Assembly (NCBI GenBank): GCA_030656615.1
Contig: JAUSOY010000002.1
Location: forward strand, 1-57,961
Direction of reading: 5' to 3'
From: Bacteroidales bacterium
Lineage (GTDB): Bacteria; Bacteroidota; Bacteroidia; Bacteroidales; TTA-H9
Length of the DNA: 57,961 bases
The position numbers and the translations under genes were made by a program. The notes below the pieces were generated by a model. It had not been told where the DNA came from. It saw only the letters and a program-made list of their open reading frames with translations, and did no database searches. Of this stretch, positions 1-8,994 are shown one piece after another (within the stretch, counting starts at the first letter, position 1; each line of letters begins with the position of its first letter).

Positions 1-127
1 AAGTCGTTGAATAGTTTCATAATGCCTGTATCTTTAATACTAAGATACTTATTCTTCTTATACCCAAAATATTTTTATCGTTAAGTTATTATATTAGTTA
101 TCAACAATTTAAGTTTAAAGACAGACT

Positions 128-934
128 CTATTTAGGCTTCCTGAAAATTGAAGTTTTAGAAATCCAAATATAATTTTTTATTCTTTCGATGATGCTTTTT
201 TCTGCCTCTCCTACAATTAAATAGCCACCCGGCACAAGGTTCGCATCAACCTTATCCAGTATTTGGATTTGAGCTTTTTCATTGTAGTAAAATAAAAGGT
301 TGCTACAAAAAACGATATCAAAGCTGCCAAATATGCTGGCCTGTGGACTCGTTGTATTTATATCAAGTAAATCGAAGGTGGAAAAATCGATCAATTTTTT
401 GAGTTCTTTATTGATAACAAAAGCATCATTCTTTACTTCAAAATTCTCTCTTACCCTTTTCATGGTAACATTGTTCAATGCTGTTTCCGGATAAATTCCC
501 TTTTTTGCTTTTTGAATTTCAGTATCCGAAATATCAGTGGCAAAAATTCGAAAACTCATGTTTGTGTTCTGATTTTTTAATAACTCATTGCAAAGAATTG
601 CCAGACTGTATGCTTCCTGTCCGGAGGCACAGGCTGCCGTCCATATTCTGATTTCCTTTTTCTTTAGTTTCGCCTTTTTTTGAATCAGTTCGGGGAGAAT
701 AATGTATTCGAGATAAGCAAAAGTGAGCCTGTTACGGAAAAACTCGCTGAAGTTATTGTTCAGCGCTTTTTTTAGAATTTCGACTTCATCATTGTTCTCA
801 CTCAAATAATCAAAATAGTTCTTCTCTGAAATAATACTATTAGCTACCACCCTTGCCTGTAGTGTTTTATCAAAAAATACGGAGTCATAAATTGAAACAT
901 CTATATTGCAGATTTCTTTTAAATCTTTTTTCAT
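128..934 (-). CDS. CheR-type protein-glutamate O-methyltransferase
   Basis: This 268-residue protein looks like a CheR methyltransferase, which uses SAM to methylate glutamates on chemoreceptors. The N-terminal helical part contains NFSEFFRN (61-68), matching the family's N-x-T/S-x-FFR motif. The SAM-binding motif RIWTAACASGQEAYSLA spans 96-112, the acidic FATDIS strand 131-136, and FDIVFCSNLLFYY follows at 205-217, corresponding to the usual FDxIFCRNVxIYF. Length is normal for CheR. No receptor, CheB or CheA lies beside it here, so its substrate is unknown; in Bacteroidota, lone CheR proteins often belong to CheB/CheR-type sensor systems rather than flagellar chemotaxis. The start is the ATG at 934, with a near-consensus -7 box (TATCTTTA) roughly 20 nt upstream. 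The family call is firm and the pathway is not. Confidence 0.88.
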   Translation of the reverse strand: MKKDLKEICNIDVSIYDSVFFDKTLQARVVANSIISEKNYFDYLSENNDEVEILKKALNNNFSEFFRNRLTFAYLEYIILPELIQKKAKLKKKEIRIWTAACASGQEAYSLAILCNELLKNQNTNMSFRIFATDISDTEIQKAKKGIYPETALNNVTMKRVRENFEVKNDAFVINKELKKLIDFSTFDLLDINTTSPQASIFGSFDIVFCSNLLFYYNEKAQIQILDKVDANLVPGGYLIVGEAEKSIIERIKNYIWISKTSIFRKPK

Positions 935-1048
935 TATTCGCTATTAAGTTTTTAAAGATAGGGAATTAAGTGACATTTACTAATCCCGATCGATAATTTT
1001 AGCACAATGAAAACCTCAAGCATACACTTGAAGCTTTTCGGGCAAACC

Positions 1049-1382
1049 CTATGCACTCAGGTAGTAAAAAAACCCATTTACGAGTGAAAGGTTTAAAAAT
1101 CCTTCATTTAAATCATACCTATAAGATTTGGTCGATTTTCCTAATTCATATCCAACAATAACCTCTTTCGCATTAATAGCCTTAAAAGAAGCATTGGCTG
1201 GTATTCCAAATTCGTTCAAAAAAAGCGAAATAAGCCATCACAGGAATATAGGATGTGGTTTCACCGTACTTCAACTGAATTTTGATTGTATTATTATGGT
1301 TAAAATATTGATTATCAGCAAGATAAATTCTTCGAAAATGATGACTAAAACCAACAAAACAGAACGGATTTGAGTGCAGATT
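1049..1382 (-). pseudogene. frameshifted remnant of an unrecognised protein gene
   Basis: Two minus-strand frames join into one protein-like sequence. The upstream part ends ETTSYIPVMAYFAF in one frame. The downstream part runs LNEFGIPANASFKAINAKEV, continues through VIVGYELGKSTKSYRYDLNE, and ends LSLVNGFFYYLSA before TAG at 1049. The switch falls on a run of seven A (plus strand, 1218-1224); removing one base restores a single reading frame of about 110 codons. Upstream, an in-frame TGA lies at 1383-1385 and no convincing start codon or promoter is visible, so the 5' end also looks lost. I do not recognise the family. Composition resembles real coding sequence. It may be the decayed 3' end of a longer gene. 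A homopolymer sequencing error could explain the frameshift but not the missing 5' part. Confidence 0.5.
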
Positions 1383-1466
1383 TCATTGAAGATAACTTTT
1401 ATAAAAGAAAACGTGAAAACAGAAACCAATTCAGTAAAATAATTGTCATAATAAAACAAGAAATCG

Positions 1467-1494
1467 TTTGACAGTTAATGAAATTGTATCTTTG
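1467..1494 (+). promoter_or_regulatory. Bacteroidota-type promoter of the anchor-L gene
   Basis: The -7 box TATCTTTG (TAnnTTTG) lies at 1487-1494 and a TTTG at 1467-1470 could be the -33 element, although the 16-bp spacing is shorter than the usual 19-21. The inferred start of transcription is near 1499, so the ATG at 1510 is the likely start codon rather than any upstream codon. Confidence 0.6.
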
Positions 1495-1509
1495 TTGATT
1501 ATACAACGG

Positions 1510-2913
1510 ATGAAAAAATATAGTCACATATTTTGTTTAAGTTTAATATTGTTGCTCGGTTCATTCCGTTCTTATGGCCAGTTACAAGTAACTACCGGGC
1601 ATAATGCTACCCAATTACTTAATTATTTACTTGGCGCTGGTGTAACCGTTACCAATATTACCAGTTCAGGCCTTCAGGGTGCAAGCAACCCAACTTTATG
1701 GCAAGCGGGTAAGTTTTGGAAAGGTAATGCTGCCGGAATTACCGCTGATAGTGGGATATTATTAACATCTGGAAATGCACTGCTGGCAATAGGCCCAAAT
1801 AATTTACCAGGCGCTGGTGCTAATACTGGCAATCCTGGTGATCCGGATTTAAATATTGCATCCGGAACAACTACTCTTGACGCTTGTATCCTCGAATTTG
1901 ATTTTGTTCCTCAATTTGACACCATAAAATTCAGATATGTATTTGGTTCGGAAGAATATCATCAATACGTAAACAGTATAAATGATGTCTTCGCGTTTTT
2001 TATTACCGGACCCAATCCTGCAGGGGGTACCTACAATAAAACAAACATCGCATTAATTCCTATTGTTAATCAGGTAGTTAGTATAAATACAATAAACTTT
2101 GGATCTAGCGGAGATTGTCCCCCGGGTAATGGGTGTGTTAACTGCCAGTATCTTATCAATAATTGCCAAAGTGGTAAGAGTATTCAATATGACGCTTATA
2201 CGGTAGTTATGACGGCAAAGGCAGCCGTTGTTCCTTGTTCAACTTATCATTTGAAGGTAGCAATTGCGGATGCAGTTGATAGAATACTGGATTCTGGAGT
2301 TTTTCTTGAGGCAGGGAGTTTTTCGAGTCCTGGTGTTGCAGTAACTCCCGTGTACAGCACTCCTGGAAATGCACAGGTAGCTGTTGAAAGCTGTTCATAT
2401 ACAGATTTGCAGATTACGCTCCCTTTCCCCTTTGCAGCGGGTTATTGGTTTGTATTTGACTCCATCAAAGGAACCGCGACAAATGGTGTGGATTGCAATT
2501 TAATAAATGACAGCATCTTTTTCCCGGCAGGAATTACTGTACAAACAATTCAAATTTATCCTATTATGGATGGAATTACAGAACCCGACGAAACTCTGAT
2601 TTTTTATTACTCCTCCTCCACTTGCGCAGGGATTATAATATCTTCGATACAGGTTGTTTTTGCCAACTTTGATCCTGTCGTTATTTCCCCAACGGATATT
2701 ACAATTTGTTCGAATTCCAATGCTCTTTTAGATGCCGGGCCGGGTTGGAAAACGTATCTGTGGAATACCGGAGCTACCACTCAAACCATCTCACCTGTTT
2801 CATCCGGCACATACACCGTTGACGTCACCGATGCATTTGGTTGTCCGTCTTCCGATACCCGTGAATTAACCATTGCTCCGCTGCCTCCTTCACAACTGAT
2901 TAAGCATAATTAG
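1510..2913 (+). CDS. choice-of-anchor L domain surface protein, C-terminally truncated
   Basis: This is a 467-residue secreted protein with a lysine-containing, hydrophobic signal peptide ending near SYGQ. The choice-of-anchor L domain follows, recognisable from FRYVFGSEEYHQYV and NDVFAFFITGP with paired cysteines after it. Next comes a Calx-beta-like segment (GTATNGVDCNLINDSIFF, then DGITEPDETL). Last is an Ig/PKD-like repeat (ITICSNSNALLDAGPGW, then WNTGATTQTISPVSSGTYTV). Family members usually run on through many such repeats to a C-terminal T9SS or gliding-motility domain. Here the frame stops at QLIKHN just after one repeat and no sorting domain follows in any frame. The start at 1510 is chosen because the -7 box lies at 1487-1494 and the signal peptide begins there. 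The 3' part was probably lost by deletion or rearrangement, so the product may be secreted without being anchored. Confidence 0.75.
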   Translation: MKKYSHIFCLSLILLLGSFRSYGQLQVTTGHNATQLLNYLLGAGVTVTNITSSGLQGASNPTLWQAGKFWKGNAAGITADSGILLTSGNALLAIGPNNLPGAGANTGNPGDPDLNIASGTTTLDACILEFDFVPQFDTIKFRYVFGSEEYHQYVNSINDVFAFFITGPNPAGGTYNKTNIALIPIVNQVVSINTINFGSSGDCPPGNGCVNCQYLINNCQSGKSIQYDAYTVVMTAKAAVVPCSTYHLKVAIADAVDRILDSGVFLEAGSFSSPGVAVTPVYSTPGNAQVAVESCSYTDLQITLPFPFAAGYWFVFDSIKGTATNGVDCNLINDSIFFPAGITVQTIQIYPIMDGITEPDETLIFYYSSSTCAGIIISSIQVVFANFDPVVISPTDITICSNSNALLDAGPGWKTYLWNTGATTQTISPVSSGTYTVDVTDAFGCPSSDTRELTIAPLPPSQLIKHN

Positions 2914-3060
2914 AGCCGAGTGAACGTTGATTCTGCAGAGGCCGGACAAGAACGAAGTTTGACCCGCTGTTTTGTTCCGTCCAAACTTCTCACCATCAAA
3001 GAAAAATCCTCATCAAAAAAATATACGTGAAAACGTATGCAAAAAGCCATTTGGATTTGA

Positions 3061-3068
3061 TATATTTG
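3061..3068 (+). promoter_or_regulatory. -7 box upstream of malic enzyme gene
   Basis: TATATTTG matches TAnnTTTG exactly, about 50 nt before the malic enzyme ATG. No well-spaced -33 TTTG is seen. Confidence 0.55.
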
Positions 3069-3116
3069 TTAGCGGATTAACAATCGGCATACAAAATCAA
3101 CCAAAATCAATTCAAA

Positions 3117-5414
3117 ATGAGTCAGTTTACTGATAAGAATTTCTTAAAAAAGCTTGCATTGGAATATCACGCCGGAAGCAGGCCCGGAAAAATTGAAGTT
3201 GTCCCAACCAAACCTTACCACACCCAAAACGACCTGTCACTGGCATATACACCGGGGGTGGCTGCACCATGCCTCGAAATTGCCGCAAATCCCGAAGACG
3301 TTTACAAATACACCGCCAAGGGAAATCTGGTAGCCGTTATCAGCAACGGAACTGCTGTGCTGGGTCTTGGAGATATTGGCGCAGAAGCCGGTAAACCTGT
3401 TATGGAAGGTAAAGGCTTATTGTTTAAAATATATGCAGATATCGATGTTTTCGATATTGAAGTGGACGAGAAAGATCCTGAAAAACTCATTCAAATTGTA
3501 AAAGCCATTGCACCTACTTTCGGAGGAATTAATCTGGAAGACATCAAGGCTCCTGAATGTTTCGAGATTGAAGAAAGACTTAAGGCTGAACTGAATATTC
3601 CATTAATGCACGACGATCAGCATGGAACAGCCATTATTACATCGGCAGGCTTACTTAATGCCCTCGAAATCACTGAAAAGAAAATATCTGAAGTAAAAAT
3701 CGTTGTGAATGGCGCTGGAGCATCGGCCATTTCATGTACACGACTTTATCATATGCTTGGTGCCAAACTCGAAAACATTACGATGTTCGACAGCAAGGGA
3801 ATGCTCCATCAATCAAGGCCTGACCTTAATAAAGCCAAACTAAAATTTGCACGGGGAGGTAAAAAACTGAACCTTGAAGAAGCCCTTGACGGCGCTGATA
3901 TGTTTCTGGGACTTTCTGTGGCGGGAGCATTAAACAAAGAATGGCTCCTAAAAATGGCTCCCAATCCGATTGTTTTTGCACTTGCAAATCCCGTTCCGGA
4001 GATTGGTTACGACGAAGCTGTAGAAACCCGTCCAGATATCCTGATGGCTACAGGTCGTTCCGATTATCCTAACCAGATAAATAATGTCCTGGGATTCCCG
4101 TTTATCTTCCGGGGTGCTTTGGATGTTCGAGCCACAGGCATCAATGAAGAAATGAAATTAGCTGCCGCCCATGCTCTGGCCGATTTGGCAAAAGAACCCG
4201 TTCCGGATGAGGTAAACCGTGCATATAATTGCCCTAACCTCCGTTTTGGAAAAGAATATATCATCCCCAAACCCTGCGATCCTCGTTTAATCTTAATGGT
4301 AGCGCCAGCCGTGGCTAAGGCGGCTATGGAAACTGGCATTGCACGCAAACCCATTGAAAATTGGGAAACATATGCCGAAGAACTCAGCAAACGCATGGGT
4401 ATTGGCAATCCGCTCATCCGACAGATTAAAGCACGGGCTCAGAATGCACCAAAACGCATCGTTTTTGCCGAAGCCGAAAACTATAAAATCTTGAAAGCGG
4501 CAGAAATTGTCATGATGGAACAGATTGCGACACCAATTTTGCTGGGCAATATTGGAAAGATTCGTAAACTCATTATTGATAATGAGCTTGAACTCGAAAA
4601 TATTGAGATTATTGACCCCCGTGCAGAAGATGAAAAAGAAAGACGTCACTTTTTTGCTGATAAACTTTTTGCCCGCCGGCAACGAAAAGGCGTCACACTG
4701 CAGACAGCCCGCGAACAAATGCACCATCGCAACTATTTCGGACCCATGCTGGTAGAAATGGGATTTGCAGATGGTATGATATCGGGGCTGACTACAAACT
4801 ATCCATCAACCATTCGTCCGGCCCTGGAAATAATCGGCAAACAGGAAAATCGAAAAGTTGTTTGTGGAATGTATATTCTCCACACCAATAAAGGAATGCT
4901 ATTCTTTGCCGATACCACGGTAAATATGAATCCAACCAGTGAGACGCTGAAGGAAATTGCCCTTATGTGTGCCGAACAGGTTCGTAATTTCGGCATCGTA
5001 CCGCGTATTGCTATGCTTTCTTATTCAAATTTTGGCTCAGTAAAAGGCTCTATTCCAACCATTACCGCCGAGGCCGTTAGCCTTTTACACCGCGATCATC
5101 CTGACCTGATTGTTGATGGAGATATTCAGGCGAATTTTGCTCTGAATGCCGACCTCATGAAAGAGTATTTCCCTTTTTCACCACTCGCCGACGGAGCAGC
5201 CAATGTCCTCATTTTCCCTTATTTGACAGCTGGTAATATTGCTTATAAACTGGTGGATGAAGTAACAAACAGCGACTCTATCGGTCCTGTACTGCTTGGA
5301 TTGAAGAAATCGGTCCATGTGCTGCAGATGGGTAGTTCAGTCAGTGAAATAGTAAATATGGTAACGCTAGCAGTGATTGATGCCCAATGCAAGGAAAATC
5401 CTGACAAATGTTGA
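3117..5414 (+). CDS. maeB: NADP-dependent malic enzyme with C-terminal phosphotransacetylase-like domain (MaeB type)
   Basis: The enzyme decarboxylates malate to pyruvate with reduction of NAD(P). The malic N-terminal domain carries YTPGVAAPC (44-52), the metal-binding segment [17 protein letters not shown] (137-153) and [10 protein letters not shown] (164-173). The nucleotide-binding domain starts at [11 protein letters not shown] (196-206). From about residue 446 ([19 protein letters not shown]) to the end lies a phosphate acetyltransferase domain, with the family's MLSYSNFGS stretch near 633. At 765 residues it has the normal length of this MaeB type. In E. coli MaeB the second domain is regulatory (acetyl-CoA responsive) and has no phosphotransacetylase activity; the same is expected here. 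PEP carboxykinase and malate dehydrogenase follow on the same strand, each with its own promoter, so the region groups C3/C4 interconversion genes. Confidence 0.96.
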   Translation: MSQFTDKNFLKKLALEYHAGSRPGKIEVVPTKPYHTQNDLSLAYTPGVAAPCLEIAANPEDVYKYTAKGNLVAVISNGTAVLGLGDIGAEAGKPVMEGKGLLFKIYADIDVFDIEVDEKDPEKLIQIVKAIAPTFGGINLEDIKAPECFEIEERLKAELNIPLMHDDQHGTAIITSAGLLNALEITEKKISEVKIVVNGAGASAISCTRLYHMLGAKLENITMFDSKGMLHQSRPDLNKAKLKFARGGKKLNLEEALDGADMFLGLSVAGALNKEWLLKMAPNPIVFALANPVPEIGYDEAVETRPDILMATGRSDYPNQINNVLGFPFIFRGALDVRATGINEEMKLAAAHALADLAKEPVPDEVNRAYNCPNLRFGKEYIIPKPCDPRLILMVAPAVAKAAMETGIARKPIENWETYAEELSKRMGIGNPLIRQIKARAQNAPKRIVFAEAENYKILKAAEIVMMEQIATPILLGNIGKIRKLIIDNELELENIEIIDPRAEDEKERRHFFADKLFARRQRKGVTLQTAREQMHHRNYFGPMLVEMGFADGMISGLTTNYPSTIRPALEIIGKQENRKVVCGMYILHTNKGMLFFADTTVNMNPTSETLKEIALMCAEQVRNFGIVPRIAMLSYSNFGSVKGSIPTITAEAVSLLHRDHPDLIVDGDIQANFALNADLMKEYFPFSPLADGAANVLIFPYLTAGNIAYKLVDEVTNSDSIGPVLLGLKKSVHVLQMGSSVSEIVNMVTLAVIDAQCKENPDKC

Positions 5415-5460
5415 TGGAATGCATTTCGATAATTCGAAGAGAAGTATTTTAGAGTAACTG

Positions 5461-6001
5461 TTTAGCTGCCCTTTCAGGGCGATACGATCTTTCTTCATTT
5501 ACCAACCCAAGGCGTTGCCTTGGGTTGAGTTTATTTGCCCTTTCAGGGCGAAATACATAAGAGATATTTAACCTATATCAACAATGAACTCACAGCAAAG
5601 AATTCCGGGCTGAAGGCCCAACTCATTTCATCCCGAGGCGTCGCCTCGGGGTAAACAAACATCAACGTAGCAGCGCCCAATAGGGGCAACTAAAGTCGTA
5701 CTGTTGTGAAAAGTTTTTAGCTGCCCATACAGGGCGATGCGGTATTCCTTCGTTCGCCAGCCCAAGGCGTTGCCTTGGGCTATGCTGATTTGCCCTTTCA
5801 GGGCGAAATACATAAAACATTTTTAACCTATATCAACGATGAACTCACAGCAAAGAATTGCGTGCTGAAAGCCCAACTCATTTCATCCCGGGGCAACGCC
5901 TCGGGCTAAGTTTATTTGCCCTTTCAGGGCGAAATACATATAGATATACTTAGCCTGAATCATTATTGAACCTACAGATTTGAATTACGGGCTGAAGGCC
6001 C
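5461..6001. repeat. cluster of palindromic (REP-like) repeats with a 255-bp tandem duplication
   Basis: The long gap between malic enzyme and PEP carboxykinase holds interspersed palindromes and no convincing gene. GCCCTTTCAGGGC occurs at 5468-5480, 5537-5549, 5792-5804 and 5918-5930, with a variant (GCCCATACAGGGC) at 5723-5735. CCCAAGGC/GCCTTGGG hairpins sit at 5504-5526 and 5760-5780, and CCCGAGGCG-type hairpins at 5632-5650 and 5887-5905. GGGCTGAAGGCCC sits at 5607-5619 and 5989-6001, and AAATACATA follows three of the CAGGGC copies. The first unit repeats at an offset of 255 bp; a last copy is shortened (126 bp from the previous one). Short open frames here are by-products of the palindromes. 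The arrangement resembles the REP/BIME-type repeats mobilised in trans by IS200-like TnpA_REP proteins, but no such transposase lies in the window. Confidence 0.85.
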
Positions 6002-6110
6002 AACTCATTCCAAACCTATCCTGTTTGTGTATGCATAGAATTATTTCTGACAAATATATGCACCTATGCAATCATCTAAATATTTGTAGCTGAATAAAAC
6101 TTTTATTTTC

Positions 6111-6118
6111 TACATTTG
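6111..6118 (+). promoter_or_regulatory. -7 box of pckA
   Basis: TACATTTG matches TAnnTTTG; a TTTG at 6083-6086 is a possible -33 element with a 24-bp spacer. The inferred transcript start near 6123 leaves a leader of about 36 nt before the pckA ATG. Confidence 0.6.
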
Positions 6119-6158
6119 TTGCATTAAAAATTATATCCTAACTAAATTCCCTTTTCTT

Positions 6159-7796
6159 ATGACTTCCAAGCTCGATAAAATCAGGCAAGATCTTGCAACT
6201 TACGGGATTGATGATGCACATGAAGTATTTTACAATCTCAGCTACGATGAATTATTTGATCACGAAACCGATCCTTCCCTCAGTGGTTTTGATAAAGGAT
6301 TTGTTACTGACACTGGTGCTGTAGCGGTAGATACAGGGATTTTTACTGGTCGTTCGCCCAAAGACAAGTACATCGTACGTGAGGATGAATCTCAGAATAA
6401 CGTATGGTGGAAAAGTGGTGATCGTAAATCATCTGATAATAAACCTATATCGGAAGAAGTATGGAAAGACCTATACGGAACTGCCATTAATCAGTTGAAT
6501 GGTAAACGTGTTTACGTTATGGATGGCTTTGCCGGCACCAATCTTGATACTCGCCTCAATATCCGTGTTGTTACAGAAGTGGCGTGGATGGCTCACTTTG
6601 TAAAAAATATGTTTATCCGCCCTACCGAGGAAGAGTTAAAAGACTTCAAACCCGATTTCATATTATTGAATGCTTGTAAGACTATCAATCCGAATTGGAA
6701 AGAACAGAATTTGAATTCGGATGTTTTTGCTGCTTTCAATATCAAGGAACGCAAAGCAGTCGTAGGCGGAACCTGGTATGGTGGTGAGATAAAAAAAGGC
6801 ATTTTCAGTATGATGAACTATTTCCTGCCATTAAAAGGTATTGCTTCTATGCATTGCTCAGCTAACGTAGGAAAAGATGGTGACGTTGCTGTTTTCTTCG
6901 GCCTTTCAGGCACCGGAAAAACCACCTTATCTGCCGATCCGAAACGCTACCTTATCGGAGATGACGAACATGGCTGGGATGATGAAGGTGTTTTCAATTT
7001 TGAAGGCGGATGTTATGCCAAATGCATCAACTTAAGCAAAGAAAATGAACCCGATATTTATAATGCCATTCGCCGTGATGCCCTACTCGAAAATGTAGTT
7101 TATGACGAAAATACAGCCGCTATTGATTACGATAGCAACGCTAAAACAGAAAACACCCGCGTTTCTTACCCCATTTATCATATAGAAAACATTGTAAAAC
7201 CAGTTTCAAAAGCTGGCCATGCCAAAAAAGTTATCTTCCTGACCGCCGATGCTTTTGGTGTTTTACCTCCCGTTTCAAAGCTTACAACAGAACAGACCAT
7301 GTATTATTTCCTTTCGGGATACACGGCAAAAGTTGCTGGTACCGAACGCGGAATTAAAGAACCTTCCCCGGCATTTTCTTCCGGTTTTGGAGCGGCCTTC
7401 CTGCTGCTGCATCCTACAAAATATGCCGCTGAACTGGCTCGCAAGATGAAAGAACACGGATCGACAGCCTATCTGGTAAATACCGGATGGATTGGTGGTC
7501 CTTACGGAACAGGTAAACGCATCGACATCCCTTCCACACGTGCTATCATTGATGCCATTCTGGATGGCTCTCTGGATACTGCCGAATACGAATTACTCCC
7601 TTATTTCAATCTTCAGATTCCTAAATCCGTCAAAGGTGTTGAAAGCAAATTATTGAACCAACGTAATTTATGGCCCGATGCCAATGCATGGGATGTAGCC
7701 GCTGAAGCACTGGCTAAAAAATTCATCAGTAATTTCGAGGCTTTCACTGATAATGATGAAGGCAAGGCACTGGTAGCTGCTGGTCCAAGTCTCTGA
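6159..7796 (+). CDS. pckA: phosphoenolpyruvate carboxykinase (ATP)
   Basis: This 545-residue enzyme interconverts oxaloacetate + ATP and PEP + CO2 + ADP. The ATP-type family is shown by the kinase-1 P-loop GLSGTGKTT (248-256), followed by the kinase-2 metal-binding stretch [23 protein letters not shown] near the N terminus is also typical, as is [15 protein letters not shown] towards the C terminus. Length matches the ATP-dependent class (about 530-545) and not the GTP class. In anaerobic Bacteroidota the enzyme often runs in the carboxylating direction to feed fumarate reduction, generating ATP; whether that holds here cannot be told from sequence. The gene has its own -7 box upstream and a strong terminator after it, so it is probably a single-gene unit. 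Confidence 0.97.
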   Translation: MTSKLDKIRQDLATYGIDDAHEVFYNLSYDELFDHETDPSLSGFDKGFVTDTGAVAVDTGIFTGRSPKDKYIVREDESQNNVWWKSGDRKSSDNKPISEEVWKDLYGTAINQLNGKRVYVMDGFAGTNLDTRLNIRVVTEVAWMAHFVKNMFIRPTEEELKDFKPDFILLNACKTINPNWKEQNLNSDVFAAFNIKERKAVVGGTWYGGEIKKGIFSMMNYFLPLKGIASMHCSANVGKDGDVAVFFGLSGTGKTTLSADPKRYLIGDDEHGWDDEGVFNFEGGCYAKCINLSKENEPDIYNAIRRDALLENVVYDENTAAIDYDSNAKTENTRVSYPIYHIENIVKPVSKAGHAKKVIFLTADAFGVLPPVSKLTTEQTMYYFLSGYTAKVAGTERGIKEPSPAFSSGFGAAFLLLHPTKYAAELARKMKEHGSTAYLVNTGWIGGPYGTGKRIDIPSTRAIIDAILDGSLDTAEYELLPYFNLQIPKSVKGVESKLLNQRNLWPDANAWDVAAEALAKKFISNFEAFTDNDEGKALVAAGPSL

Positions 7797-7821
7797 AATA
7801 TTTAATTGTTATAAACAAAAG

Positions 7822-7855
7822 AACCTCCGGATGTGTTATACCGGAGGTTTTTTTA
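7822..7855 (+). terminator. intrinsic terminator of pckA
   Basis: AACCTCCGG pairs with CCGGAGGTT across a loop of about ten bases and runs into seven T. It lies 25 bp after the pckA stop. Confidence 0.9.
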
Positions 7856-7887
7856 TGGGAAATAATACAAATATCTATCTTATTACA

Positions 7888-7895
7888 TATATTTG
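7888..7895 (+). promoter_or_regulatory. -7 box of mdh
   Basis: TATATTTG matches TAnnTTTG. Transcription would begin near 7900, which rules out the non-ATG codon at 7893 and supports the ATG at 7923. Confidence 0.6.
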
Positions 7896-7922
7896 TTAAA
7901 AAATCGGACAAATTTTAGCATT

Positions 7923-8867
7923 ATGAACAAAATTACAGTTATTGGAGCAGGCAATGTAGGAGCAACCGTAGCCAACGTGATAGCTCATAAAGACCTCGCC
8001 CGCGAAGTGATTCTGGTGGATATCAAAGAAGGCGTTGCCGAAGGTAAAGCTTTGGATATCTGGCAAACCGGATCAATCAACAATTTCAATACCAAGGTAG
8101 TAGGTGTAACCAATGACTATCTCAGAACAAAAGGCAGCGGTATAATTGTTATCACCTCAGGCCTGCCCCGTAAACCGGGGATGTCGCGTGATGATCTTAT
8201 TAAAACCAATGCTTCCATCGTTAAGGAAGTAACCGAAAAAGCCATCATGTATTCACCCGAAGCCGTCATCATTGTCGTTTCTAATCCATTGGATGTGATG
8301 ACCTACGTGGCATATCGTGCTGCACGAAAGTCTTCTCAAAAGATATTTGGAATGGCTGGCATTTTAGACACCGGACGCTATAAAACCTTTATTGCGAATG
8401 CTCTGGATGTTTCAGCCAAAGATGTTCACGGATTACTTTTAGGGGGGCATGGAGATACCATGGTACCTCTACCAAGATATACTTCCATTAATGGTATTCC
8501 TGTGACCGAATTACTTGGTGAAGAGGAAATTACAAAAATTGTGGAAAGAACACGTAAAGGCGGTGGTGAACTGGTAAACCTTATGGGAACTTCGGCATGG
8601 TATGCTCCGGGAGCAGCAGCCGCACAAATGGTTGAAGCCATTGTAGACGACCAAAAACGCGTATTCCCAGTTTGTGCATATCTCACTGGCGAATTCGGAA
8701 TAAAAAATCTTTATTTGGGGGTTCCTGTCAAGCTTGGCAAAAACGGTATCGAAGAAATCATTGAAATCAAACTCAATGCCGAGGAAACCAAATTATTGAT
8801 GGAATCTGCAAAATCGGTTAAAGAACTTACAGAAATAGTAGACGGCCTAGGTCTATTTGAAGATTAA
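7923..8867 (+). CDS. mdh: malate dehydrogenase (NAD-dependent, LDH-like class)
   Basis: The 314-residue protein oxidises malate to oxaloacetate with NAD. The Rossmann motif VIGAGNVGAT is at residues 5-14. The substrate loop GLPRKPGMSRDDLI carries the arginine that selects malate over lactate in the LDH/MDH superfamily, where lactate dehydrogenases have glutamine. The NPLDVMTYVAYR stretch follows, and the active-site histidine lies in GGHGDTMVP. Length is typical of bacterial LDH-like MDH. The ATG at 7923 is chosen because it begins the Rossmann strand normally and fits the promoter. It sits directly after pckA with terminators on both sides and completes a malic enzyme-PEPCK-MDH group. Confidence 0.96.
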   Translation: MNKITVIGAGNVGATVANVIAHKDLAREVILVDIKEGVAEGKALDIWQTGSINNFNTKVVGVTNDYLRTKGSGIIVITSGLPRKPGMSRDDLIKTNASIVKEVTEKAIMYSPEAVIIVVSNPLDVMTYVAYRAARKSSQKIFGMAGILDTGRYKTFIANALDVSAKDVHGLLLGGHGDTMVPLPRYTSINGIPVTELLGEEEITKIVERTRKGGGELVNLMGTSAWYAPGAAAAQMVEAIVDDQKRVFPVCAYLTGEFGIKNLYLGVPVKLGKNGIEEIIEIKLNAEETKLLMESAKSVKELTEIVDGLGLFED

Positions 8868-8885
8868 TCATCTCTATTTCAGCAC

Positions 8886-8926
8886 AATCCGGATATAATC
8901 ATGTAGAATATATCCGGGTTTTTTTT
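8886..8926 (+). terminator. intrinsic terminator of mdh
   Basis: AATCCGGATATA pairs with TATATCCGGGTT (one G-T pair) and is followed by a run of T. It starts 18 bp after the mdh stop. Confidence 0.85.
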
Positions 8927-8994
8927 GCTACAAATCCAAGTCAACGGAGTCTTGACTTATAAAATATAATTTCATACCTTTCCTATCAAAAAAC

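Noticed and set aside
1-20. A possible minus-strand start (ATG at 20) running off the left edge, MKLFND.
   Set aside because: Only six codons are visible and there is no promoter or family evidence.
1128-1373. A plus-strand frame of 81 codons.
   Set aside because: It runs opposite the remnant on the minus strand, with no promoter or family match; the minus-strand peptide is far more protein-like.
5628-5813. A 61-codon minus-strand frame in the gap before pckA.
   Set aside because: It is made by the palindromic repeats and has no independent support.
5461-6001. The palindrome cluster as a CRISPR array.
   Set aside because: Repeat units are palindromic, of mixed types and unevenly spaced; no uniform repeat-spacer pattern or cas gene exists.
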